Assembly (NCBI GenBank): GCA_017997315.1
Contig: JAGOFF010000004.1
Span: forward strand, 1-28,946
From: Clostridia bacterium
Lineage (GTDB): Bacteria; Bacillota; Clostridia; Saccharofermentanales; UBA5734
Length of the DNA stretch: 28,946 nt
Reading direction: 5' to 3'
Of this stretch, positions 14,690-21,744 are shown in pieces; position 1 is the stretch's first letter; each line of letters opens with the position of its first letter. The position numbers and the translations under genes were made by a program. A model generated the notes under the pieces. That model did not search any database and had not been told where the DNA came from. It saw only the letters and a list, made by a program, of their open reading frames with translations.

Positions 14690-15627
14690 AGGCCAAGGTG
14701 ATCATCAATCCCTCCGCGGGACGGCAGTTCTTTCAGCGCAACGTGTCCCGGATCATCGAGAAACTGAGCCGGGACAAAATCCTGCGCGAGGTCAACACCG
14801 TCTACACGCACGGTGCGGGCGACGCGTTCGACGCCGCGTACCATATACGCCCCGGCGAGTATGATTTCGTGCTTGCCGTCGGCGGGGACGGCACGGTCAA
14901 CGAAATCGTCAACGGATTGATCCGCGGCGGAGGCGAGACGCCGCTCTCGATCCTGCCCGCGGGAACCGTGAACGACTTTGCATATGCCATGCGTCTGCCT
15001 CGCGACGTGGCGCCGTATTGCGCCATGATCCGATCGTTCCATACGGTACCGGTCGATGCGGGGAAGGCCGGGGACACATACTTCCTGAATGTAGCCGCGG
15101 GCGGAATGCTGACGGATGTCGCATACAAAGTCCCGTCCGAGTCCAAGACCGTGCTGGGCAGGATGGCGTACTACATCGAAGGGGCCATGAACCTGCCGTC
15201 GCAGATCTACCGCAGCATCCCGTTCCATGTGACGGCCGAGGGAGTCGACATCTGCAAGGAGTCCCTTTTGTTCACGATATCCAATACCACAAGCGTTGGC
15301 GGATTCCGTCGCCTGGCTCCCAAGGCCAATGTATCGGACGGACTGCTGGATGTAATGATCGTCCACAAACCCGCGTTCGGAGATTTCATGCCCCTGATGG
15401 TCCAGCTGATGCTGGGAGAGCATGACCGAAACCCGATCGTGACGTATTTTCAAACGGCGAAGCTGGAAATCGGCGCGGGAATCGACGAGCCCATCCAGCT
15501 GGATCTCGACGGAGAGAAGGGCGGGACGCTGCCGATCGTGGTGGAATGCGTCCCCTCTGCACTTCGGCTTGTCGTGCCGCAGGCAAAACCGCGTGAAGAA
15601 GTTCGGACGGAGCCCGGACGGGCTTGA
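14686..15627 (+). CDS. YegS/DgkB-type lipid kinase, probable diacylglycerol kinase
   Basis: A 313-residue soluble kinase of the diacylglycerol kinase catalytic family. It has the N-terminal INPSAGR, the nucleotide-binding GGDGTVNE (66-73) and LPAGTVNDFA (90-99), and LNVAAGGMLTDVAY in the following domain. In Firmicutes DgkB phosphorylates diacylglycerol, returning it to the phosphatidic acid pool for phospholipid synthesis; CdsA at 19562 uses that product. The related YegS/BmrU proteins share the fold, so the exact lipid is uncertain. The ATG overlaps the dipeptidase stop by four bases. The TGA stop lies within the -35 box of the rpsB promoter, and I see no terminator between them. Confidence 0.9.
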   Translation: MKAKVIINPSAGRQFFQRNVSRIIEKLSRDKILREVNTVYTHGAGDAFDAAYHIRPGEYDFVLAVGGDGTVNEIVNGLIRGGGETPLSILPAGTVNDFAYAMRLPRDVAPYCAMIRSFHTVPVDAGKAGDTYFLNVAAGGMLTDVAYKVPSESKTVLGRMAYYIEGAMNLPSQIYRSIPFHVTAEGVDICKESLLFTISNTTSVGGFRRLAPKANVSDGLLDVMIVHKPAFGDFMPLMVQLMLGEHDRNPIVTYFQTAKLEIGAGIDEPIQLDLDGEKGGTLPIVVECVPSALRLVVPQAKPREEVRTEPGRA

Positions 15628-15652
15628 AATATGCAGGGAACCATGCTATCCT
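15624..15652 (+). promoter_or_regulatory. rpsB-tsf promoter
   Basis: TTGAAA (15624-15629, five of six matches to consensus) and TATCCT (15647-15652, four of six) are separated by 17 bases. The -35 overlaps the stop codon of the lipid kinase gene. It would give a leader of about 95 bases before rpsB. Confidence 0.65.
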
Positions 15653-15683
15653 TTTTTAGGCTCAAATAAGCACCGCCGACCGG

Positions 15684-15713
15684 CCGGAATCTGTGCCCGC
15701 GAGGGTAGTCCGG
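15684..15713 (+). promoter_or_regulatory. Hairpin in the rpsB leader, possible S2 autoregulatory site
   Basis: CCGGA (15684-15688) pairs with TCCGG (15709-15713). Inside it TGCCC (15694-15698) pairs with GGGTA (15703-15707) around a GCGA tetraloop. An internal loop separates the two helices. Leaders of rpsB operons often bind S2; I have not matched this to a published consensus. Confidence 0.35.
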
Positions 15714-15752
15714 AAGCAACGGTACGACGGGATGAAAAACAGGAGGAACCCC

Positions 15753-16538
15753 ATGGCAGTCATCAGCATGAAACAGCTACTCGAAGCCGGAGTCCATTTC
15801 GGCCACCAGACCCGCCGCTGGAACCCCAAAATGGCGGAATTCATCTATACCGAGCGTAACGGCATCTACATCATCGACCTCCAGAAGACCGTCCGCAAGA
15901 TCGAGGAAGCCTATACGTTCGTGCGCCAGATCGCCATGAACGGCGGTACCATGCTCTTCGTCGGCACCAAGAAGCAGGCGCAGGACTCCATCCGGGAAGA
16001 AGCGACCCGCTGCGGGATGTACTACATCAACAACCGCTGGCTGGGCGGAACGCTGACCAACTACACCACGATCCGCCGGCGCATCAACCGCCTGGACGAA
16101 CTGACCGCGATGGAGCAGGACGGACGCTTCGAGCTTCTGCCCAAGAAGGAAGTCGCCAAGCTGAAAAACGAGATGGACAAACTGTCCAAGAACCTGGGCG
16201 GTATCCGCACCATGAACGGAAAGCCCTCCTGCATTTTCATCGTCGACACCAAGAAGGAGCACATCGCCGTGCAGGAAGCCCGTCGTCTCGGGATCCCCGT
16301 GATCGCCATTGTCGATACGAACTGCGATCCGGAAGAGGCGGATTACCCCATTCCCGGCAACGACGACGCCATCCGTGCGGTCAAGCTGATCTCGGGGAAA
16401 CTGGCTGACGCCATTCTCGAGGGACGGCAGGGCGAACAGCTCGACATCGCTTCCGAACAGCAGAACAAAGCGGACGAAGAGGCGAAGGTCAACGAGACCG
16501 AGAACGGGACGGAAGCCGTCGAGGAACAGGAAGCCTGA
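15753..16538 (+). CDS. rpsB: 30S ribosomal protein S2
   Basis: S2 joins the 30S subunit late and supports S1 binding. The 261-residue protein starts MAVISMKQLLEAGVHFGHQT, followed by WNPKMAEFIYTERNGIYIID, GGTMLFVGTKKQA, NNRWLGGTLTNYTTI and IVDTNCDPEEADYPIPGNDD. These are the conserved S2 blocks in order. The C-terminus is an acidic tail rich in Glu/Asn/Asp beyond residue 230. The ATG at 15753 follows AGGAGG (15741-15746); an in-frame upstream start falls inside the leader and is rejected. It forms a unit with tsf, 53 bases downstream, with no terminator between them. Confidence 0.98.
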   Translation: MAVISMKQLLEAGVHFGHQTRRWNPKMAEFIYTERNGIYIIDLQKTVRKIEEAYTFVRQIAMNGGTMLFVGTKKQAQDSIREEATRCGMYYINNRWLGGTLTNYTTIRRRINRLDELTAMEQDGRFELLPKKEVAKLKNEMDKLSKNLGGIRTMNGKPSCIFIVDTKKEHIAVQEARRLGIPVIAIVDTNCDPEEADYPIPGNDDAIRAVKLISGKLADAILEGRQGEQLDIASEQQNKADEEAKVNETENGTEAVEEQEA

Positions 16539-16591
16539 TACGTGAGCCTTTCTGGCGCCATACGAACCAAATGAGAACGGGAGGGATACCC

Positions 16592-17242
16592 ATGGATGTC
16601 ACAATAGAGAAAATCAAGGAGCTGCGCGAGAAAGTCGGTTCCGGAATGATGGACTGCAAGAAAGCCTTGACGGAGTGCGGCGGCGACATGGAGAAAGCCA
16701 TCGCCTGGCTTCGCGAAAAGGGCATTGCCACTGCCGCGAAGAAGTCCTCGCGTATTGCGGCCGAGGGTATTGTCGACGCTTATATCCATGCAGGCGGCCG
16801 TATCGGCGTTCTGATTGAGGTCAACATCGAAACGGACTTTGCCGCGAACAACGCGGAGTTCCGTGAGTTCGTCAAGGACCTGTGCCTCCAGATCGCGGCA
16901 ATGAATCCCCGGTGGATCGCCAAAGAGGACGTACCGGCGGACGAGATCGCAAAGGAGCGCGAGATCCTGCGCAACAAGGCGATCAACGACGGCAAGCCGG
17001 AGAAGATCGTGGACCGCATCGTCGAGGGAAGCATCGCCAAGTTCTACTCGGAAAACTGTCTGCTGGAACAGGCGTTCGTCAAGGACGATTCCATGACCTG
17101 CGGAGCCAAGCTGACCACGCTGATCGCGAAGATCGGCGAGAAGATTTCGGTTCGACGCTTCACGCGCTACGAGATGGGCGAGGGGCTGCAGAAGAAAGAA
17201 GACGACTTCGTGGCGGAAGTCATGAAACAAGCCGGCAAGTGA
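16592..17242 (+). CDS. tsf: Elongation factor Ts
   Basis: EF-Ts catalyses GDP release from EF-Tu. The 216-residue product begins MDVTIEKIKELREKVGSGMM, continues DCKKALTECGGDMEKAIAWL, and carries the EF-Tu contact region IEVNIETDFAANNAEF. It is shorter than the roughly 290 residues of the E. coli protein and resembles the compact type with a reduced core, as in several Clostridia. The usual TGAGMM is VGSGMM here. The ATG at 16592 follows GGGAGGG; an in-frame ATG at 16571 lies upstream of that ribosome site and is unlikely. A terminator follows directly. Confidence 0.97.
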   Translation: MDVTIEKIKELREKVGSGMMDCKKALTECGGDMEKAIAWLREKGIATAAKKSSRIAAEGIVDAYIHAGGRIGVLIEVNIETDFAANNAEFREFVKDLCLQIAAMNPRWIAKEDVPADEIAKEREILRNKAINDGKPEKIVDRIVEGSIAKFYSENCLLEQAFVKDDSMTCGAKLTTLIAKIGEKISVRRFTRYEMGEGLQKKEDDFVAEVMKQAGK

Positions 17243-17249
17243 CACGGAG

Positions 17250-17281
17250 AGGACATCGCGAAAGCAATGTCCTTTCTTTTT
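17250..17281 (+). terminator. Rho-independent terminator between tsf and pyrH
   Basis: AGGACAT (17250-17256) pairs with ATGTCCT (17267-17273); the loop side can form GC-GAAA-GC with a GNRA tetraloop. The T-rich tail TTTCTTTTT runs to 17281. It ends only about 22 bases before the pyrH ribosome site. Confidence 0.8.
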
Positions 17282-17314
17282 ATGCGGTCACAAGACGAAC
17301 GTACGGAGGATGCC

Positions 17315-18022
17315 ATGCCGAACCCGATCTACAAACGAATCCTGTTGAAAGTCAGCGGTGAGTCCCTGTCCGGGGAAAAGGGATTCGGTCTGGACAACGC
17401 GTTTCTCAAGGAAATCGGCGGAGTGCTGAAGCGCCTCAGCGACATGGGGGTGCAGGTTGCTGTCGTTGTCGGAGGCGGGAACTTCTTCCGCGGCCGGACC
17501 AGCGGAGGGATGGACCGTGTGACAGCGGACCATATGGGGATGCTTGCCACGTCCATCAACGCGCTGGCGCTGTCCGATGCGCTGGAACAGGCCGGCGCGG
17601 TGACCCGCGTGATGTCGGCCATCGAGATGCGGCAGATGTGCGAACCTTATATCCGGAAACGCGCACTGCGGCATCTCGAGAAAGGCCGCATCGTGATTTT
17701 CGCGTGCGGAACCGGAAATCCTTTCTTTTCCACTGACACCGCGGCCGCGCTTCGGGCAGCGGAAGTGGAAGCGGACATCATGTTCAAAGCCACAAATGTG
17801 GACGGCGTCTATGACAAGGATCCGAACCGGTATCCTGACGCCCGGAAGTTCGACGCGGTCACGCACGACCAGGTTCTGGCGTTGAAGCTCGAAGTGATGG
17901 ATGCCACCGCCGCTGCGCTTTGCCGGGACAACGGGCTCTCCATCGTGGTGTTCGACATCGGCGACACCGAGAACATCCTGCGGCTGGCATGCGGCGACCC
18001 GGTCGGAACGATCGTACGCTGA
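17315..18022 (+). CDS. pyrH: UMP kinase
   Basis: Bacterial UMP kinase (amino acid kinase fold, hexameric) makes UDP from UMP, the first committed step toward UTP and CTP. The 235-residue protein has RILLKVSGESL (8-18), VVGGGNFFRGR (51-61), the DRVTADHMGMLAT block (67-79), and GTGNPFFSTDTAA (132-144) with the phosphate-binding acidic residues, then KATNVDGVYDKDP. The ATG at 17315 follows ACGGAGGA; the in-frame ATG at 17267 lies within the terminator stem and is rejected. No promoter fits between that terminator and the ribosome site, so expression probably depends on readthrough or a signal within tsf. A strong terminator follows. Confidence 0.97.
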   Translation: MPNPIYKRILLKVSGESLSGEKGFGLDNAFLKEIGGVLKRLSDMGVQVAVVVGGGNFFRGRTSGGMDRVTADHMGMLATSINALALSDALEQAGAVTRVMSAIEMRQMCEPYIRKRALRHLEKGRIVIFACGTGNPFFSTDTAAALRAAEVEADIMFKATNVDGVYDKDPNRYPDARKFDAVTHDQVLALKLEVMDATAAALCRDNGLSIVVFDIGDTENILRLACGDPVGTIVR

Positions 18023-18042
18023 TCTCCAACGAACGGACACGG

Positions 18043-18071
18043 ACGGGACGCCTGGGCGTCCCGTTTTGTTT
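18043..18071 (+). terminator. Rho-independent terminator after pyrH
   Basis: A perfect 9-bp stem ACGGGACGC / GCGTCCCGT (18043-18051 with 18056-18064) closes a CTGG loop and runs into TTTTGTTT. The last T bases overlap the -35 box of the frr promoter. Confidence 0.92.
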
Positions 18072-18098
18072 GCTCACACATCATGATTCCGATATAAT
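18070..18098 (+). promoter_or_regulatory. frr promoter
   Basis: TTGCTC (18070-18075) and a perfect TATAAT (18093-18098) are 17 bases apart. The -10 is preceded by ATTCCGA as at 12704. The -35 lies directly on the tail of the pyrH terminator. Confidence 0.75.
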
Positions 18099-18127
18099 CA
18101 GCATGTAACGCCATCGGAGGTGCGCCT

Positions 18128-18694
18128 ATGCAGATTTTGAGCAGAGAATCCTATGTACCGTTCGAAGACCGGATGCAGAAAACAATCCATGCATTGCGGG
18201 AAAACTTCAATGCCATCCGCGCGGGACGCGCGAATCCGCATGTCCTCGACCGTATCGCGATCGATTACTACGGGACGCGGACCCCGCTGAACCAGGTGGC
18301 GAACATCCAGGTGCCGGAACCCCGCATGATCACGATCACGCCCTGGGACCCTTCGACGCTGAAGCTGATCGAGCGCGCGATCCAGGCCTCCGACCTGGGG
18401 ATCAACCCCAACAACGACGGCAAGGTCATCCGGCTTGCATTCCCCGCCCTGACGGAAGAGCGGAGAAAGGATCTGGTCAAGCAGGTCGCCAAATACGGTG
18501 AAGAAGCCAAGGTGGCGATCCGCAACATCCGTCGGGACGGCATCGACAAGTATCGTGCCTATCTGAAGAACAAGGAGTTCACGGAGGACGGCATGACGGA
18601 GTTCGAGGCCGAAATTCAACGGCTGACGGATCAGTACAGCATTGAAATCGAGCACCTTATCGCCGATAAGGACAAAGATCTCATGGAGATCTGA
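18128..18694 (+). CDS. frr: Ribosome recycling factor
   Basis: RRF splits post-termination ribosomes together with EF-G. The 188-residue length is normal (about 185). Conserved blocks are AIRAGRANPHVLDRIAIDYY, GTRTPLNQVANI, the PWDP turn, SDLGINPNNDGKVIRL and LTEERRKDLVKQ, which together form the three-helix bundle and the beta-sandwich domain. The ATG at 18128 follows CGGAGG with 7-base spacing. It has its own promoter and is followed by a 110-base gap with a strong hairpin before uppS. Confidence 0.98.
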   Translation: MQILSRESYVPFEDRMQKTIHALRENFNAIRAGRANPHVLDRIAIDYYGTRTPLNQVANIQVPEPRMITITPWDPSTLKLIERAIQASDLGINPNNDGKVIRLAFPALTEERRKDLVKQVAKYGEEAKVAIRNIRRDGIDKYRAYLKNKEFTEDGMTEFEAEIQRLTDQYSIEIEHLIADKDKDLMEI

Positions 18695-18724
18695 CAGATG
18701 TCCTGATGTCGGAACACCTTAGCG

Positions 18725-18751
18725 GCATGCCGGGCAAAACGCCCGGCATGC
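18725..18751 (+). terminator. Perfect hairpin between frr and uppS, no U-tract
   Basis: GCATGCCGGGC (18725-18735) and GCCCGGCATGC (18741-18751) form an 11-bp perfect stem with an AAAAC loop. GTCTGCATTC follows, so an intrinsic terminator tail is missing. A second small stem, GCGGGA/TCCCGC (18771-18788), lies just before the uppS ribosome site. This may attenuate or process the transcript. Confidence 0.45.
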
Positions 18752-18803
18752 GTCTGCATTCAGGCATGCCGCGGGATCTCGCTCCCGCTTGGAGGGATTG
18801 ATG

Positions 18804-19565
18804 ATGTGGCCGTTTGGAGCCCGGCGGACAAGCCGTGACAGGAAAGACGAACCGGTATCCAAGACGCCTGTGCACCTGGCCGTGTTCATGGACGGCAACG
18901 GCCGGTGGGCCACCCGACGCGGCTTGCCACGTTCAGCGGGGCACCGTGCCGGCGCGGAGAAACTCCGGGATCTCTGCAGCTGGTGCGGCGGGCTTGGGGT
19001 CTCCTATCTTACGGTCTTCGCTTTCTCCACGGAGAACTGGTCCCGTCCGGAAGAAGAGGTCCGTTCATTGATGGATCTATTCATCGAGTTCTTCGAACGC
19101 TTCGATCCCGAACTGGAGAAAGAAGGGATCCGCGTGCGCTTCTCAGGCGACATCCCCGCTTTACCGGAACGGATCCGGGACGTCGTCCGGCGCGCGGAAT
19201 CCAATTCCCTGCAACGAAAGAGGATGCAGCTCATCATCGCGTTCAACTACGGAGGCCGACGCGAAATCGCCCATGCCGCCGCCGGTATCGCCAAGCTGGC
19301 CGCAACCGGCGCAATCCGCCCGGAGGAAGTGGACGAGGCGATGCTGGCCTCACACCTGTATCTGCCTGACGTGCCGGATCCGGATCTGGTCATCCGGCCC
19401 AGCGGTGAATACAGGATTTCCAATTTCCTCTTGTGGGAATCCGCGTATTCGGAATTCTGGTTCGACAACATCCTTTGGCCGGACTTCACCCGGGATGACC
19501 TGATGCGGGCCATCCGGGCATACTCCTCAAGAGATCGCCGTTTTGGAAAGGTGAAGGAACGATGA
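18804..19565 (+). CDS. uppS: Undecaprenyl diphosphate synthase (cis-prenyltransferase)
   Basis: UppS adds IPP units to farnesyl diphosphate to form the C55 carrier lipid for peptidoglycan. The 253-residue product has the catalytic FMDGNGRWA (28-36; Asp30), RSAGHRAGAE for substrate phosphate binding, FAFSTENWSRP, and the C-terminal RPSGEYRISNFLLW, then AYSEFWF and WPDF. The short N-terminal stretch (1-22) is basic and unconserved. Two adjacent ATG codons exist; 18804 is better spaced (7 bases) from GGAGGG than 18801 (4 bases). Its stop overlaps the cdsA start (ATGA). It uses the product of the MEP genes in this window. Confidence 0.96.
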   Translation: MWPFGARRTSRDRKDEPVSKTPVHLAVFMDGNGRWATRRGLPRSAGHRAGAEKLRDLCSWCGGLGVSYLTVFAFSTENWSRPEEEVRSLMDLFIEFFERFDPELEKEGIRVRFSGDIPALPERIRDVVRRAESNSLQRKRMQLIIAFNYGGRREIAHAAAGIAKLAATGAIRPEEVDEAMLASHLYLPDVPDPDLVIRPSGEYRISNFLLWESAYSEFWFDNILWPDFTRDDLMRAIRAYSSRDRRFGKVKER

Positions 19566-20521
19566 AGACTCGGATATTGACCGGCATCGTGTTCGCCCTG
19601 GTGGTCGCGGCATTTGTCGCACCGGGCTTTTTCACACCGCTGGCGCCGCTTGCCTTGTTCGCGGCGGTCATGATGGCGGGGATCCGGGAGATGGACAAGG
19701 CGCTTGCCGTCCGGATTCCGGACATTCCCCGGAGCGGCCGCGGGATGGCCGCCGCTGTATGCGGCCTGGTATCGATCCCCTTTGCGATCCGTGCATATGC
19801 CGGATTCGAAAGCGTCGCGGACGGGAGCGGGACGCCGGACAGCTGGGGAGTGTTTCTGGTCCGCGGCGCCCGTTGGGATGCAGGATCGCCGGTTCATTCA
19901 GCCGTAGCGCTTCTGATCGGCTTTGCGGCTGCAACCTTCATTTTCTTCTTCTTGCAGCTGTTTGGCATCCTCGTCGAGGCGGTACGTTCCGGAACGGCGC
20001 GGATCGGTCCGGCGGGGGCTTCGGCGGCTTCCGCTGCCTATGTCGCGTTTTCGGTGTTTTGTGCCGTTGCCATGCTGTATTCGCTCCAGGACGCGATGTT
20101 CTGGATCATCCCGGCCTTGGCGGCGCCCTGGATTACGGATGTGGCGGCCTATTTTGTCGGATCGTTGGCCGGACGCCACAAGATCGTGCCGGACATCAGT
20201 CCCAAAAAGACCTGGGAGGGATGCATCGGCGGCATGTTCGGCTGCATGGCCGTCATGCCGGTCTGGATTCTGCAGGTGATGCCCGACCGGATGGGAGGCA
20301 GCCGGATCGCGCTGGTGGTTTTTGCCCTGGTGATCGGAATGCTCGCCGGAACGCTCGCACAGGCGGGAGACTGGTTCGCTTCAGCGTTCAAGCGATGGTG
20401 CGGTATCAAGGACTTCGGAACGCTTCTGCCCGGACACGGAGGAATTCTGGACCGATTCGACAGTGTGTTGTTCACGCTCCCCCTGTTCTTCGCGGCCGCG
20501 GCGGTTGTCGAGAGCCTGTAA
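19562..20521 (+). CDS. cdsA: Phosphatidate cytidylyltransferase
   Basis: CdsA makes CDP-diacylglycerol from phosphatidic acid and CTP at the membrane, the entry to phospholipid head-group synthesis. The 319-residue protein is largely hydrophobic with about eight membrane segments. It carries the family signature at about 274-300: SAFKRWCGIKD, then LLPGHGGILDRFD. It is somewhat longer than the usual 260-280, mostly through the loop after the first membrane segments. It is coupled to uppS through a 4-base overlap, and dxr follows after 35 bases; uppS-cdsA-dxr-rseP is a widespread order. Confidence 0.96.
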   Translation: MKTRILTGIVFALVVAAFVAPGFFTPLAPLALFAAVMMAGIREMDKALAVRIPDIPRSGRGMAAAVCGLVSIPFAIRAYAGFESVADGSGTPDSWGVFLVRGARWDAGSPVHSAVALLIGFAAATFIFFFLQLFGILVEAVRSGTARIGPAGASAASAAYVAFSVFCAVAMLYSLQDAMFWIIPALAAPWITDVAAYFVGSLAGRHKIVPDISPKKTWEGCIGGMFGCMAVMPVWILQVMPDRMGGSRIALVVFALVIGMLAGTLAQAGDWFASAFKRWCGIKDFGTLLPGHGGILDRFDSVLFTLPLFFAAAAVVESL

Positions 20522-20556
20522 CCGGTCTATGAGGTTCAAATGAAAGGAGTCTGCCT

Positions 20557-21737
20557 GTGAGCAAGACGATCGCCGTCCTCGGATCAACCGGTTCGATCGG
20601 CACACAGACGCTGGAAGTGGCGGCGTCTCTCGGCATCCGCGTCGCGGCGCTGGCGGCCGGCCGCAACGCGGAGCTGCTTGCCGGCCAGATTGTGCGTTTC
20701 CACCCCCGACTGGTGAGCATGGCCGGTCCCGATGATGTGCAGCGGCTGCGCGGCTTCCTTGAGACGATGCCGGACGGCCATACCGGCATAACCCCCGAGA
20801 TCCTCTTCGGCGATGAGGGAACGCGTGCGGTCGCAATATGTGCGGAAGCGGATACGGTTGTGGCGGCGATGGTGGGGATCGCCGGGCTTCGTCCGGTGCT
20901 TGACGCCATCCGGGCCGGGAAGCAGATCGCTCTGGCCAACAAGGAGACCCTCGTGGCGGGCGGCTCGGTTGTCCTGCCTTTGTGCGCCCGGCACAATGTC
21001 CGGCTCCTGCCGGTGGACTCCGAGCACTCGGCGATCTGGCAATGCCTCTGGGGCAACGAAGGCAGAGCGGTCCGGCGAATCCTTCTGACGGCGTCCGGCG
21101 GACCGTTCCTGCACACCCGGCGCCGGAACTGGAAAGGGTCGATGCGGCGGCGGCGCTACGCCATCCCACCTGGCACATGGGCGGAAAGATCAGCATCGAC
21201 TCCGCGACGATGATGAACAAAGGGCTGGAAGTCATCGAGGCGTCCCGACTGTTCGGCGTCCCTGCGGACCGCGTGCAGGTCGTCGTCCATCCGCAGAGCA
21301 TCGTGCATTCCATGGTTGAATTCGAGGACTGTTCGGTTATCGCCCAGATCGGATTTCCGGATATGCGTCTGCCCATCCACGTCGCGCTGACCTGGCCGGA
21401 CCGAAAACCCGGGATATGCGAACCGTTCGATCCGTTTGATCCGCGCGGGAGCACCTTGACGTTCGAACGCCCGGATCCGGATCATTTTCCTTGTCTTTCG
21501 CTGGCTTTCGAGGCCGCCCGGACGGGCGGAAGCATGCCCTGTGTGCTCAATTCGGCCAATGAAGCCGCCGTGGAGCGCTTCCTCGCCGGAGAATGCGGAT
21601 TCACCGATATCCCGCGGCTGGTGGAAGGATGCATGGCTCGGCACGCCTCGTCCGGCTTTGTGCGGGAGCCGGAATTTGATGATATCATGGAACTCGACCA
21701 ATGGGCGCGGGCTACCGTCCGCGCGTCGGGGAGGTAG
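20557..21737 (+). pseudogene. dxr: 1-deoxy-D-xylulose 5-phosphate reductoisomerase, interrupted by a one-base frameshift
   Basis: Dxr makes MEP from DXP using NADPH. The first frame opens with GTG at 20557 (AAAGGAGT upstream) and carries GSTGSIGTQTLEV for NADPH, ALANKETLV and VDSEHSAIWQ (metal-binding Asp and Glu) up to LTASGGPFLHT. It then becomes nonsense and stops at 21213. The rest, from PAPELERVDAAAALRHPTWH through GGKISIDSATMMNKGLEVIE to the stop at 21737, lies in another frame. Adding one base at the CCC run 21116-21118 joins the halves seamlessly and gives 393 residues, the normal size. No slippery heptamer is visible. Since ispG, ispH and uppS are intact here, I think a sequencing or assembly error is more likely than a true loss; a real mutation is possible. 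Confidence 0.93.
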
Positions 21738-21744
21738 TCCTTTC

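Noticed and set aside
16571..16591. Upstream ATG for tsf at 16571
   Set aside because: The ribosome site GGGAGGG lies after it and fits the ATG at 16592, where the normal EF-Ts sequence begins.
17267..17314. Longer pyrH start at 17267
   Set aside because: It lies inside the terminator stem, has no ribosome site, and adds residues absent from the UMP kinase family.
21100..21130. Programmed -1 ribosomal frameshift in dxr
   Set aside because: No X-XXY-YYZ slippery heptamer or following pseudoknot-like structure is visible; a missing C in a C-run explains the change more simply.
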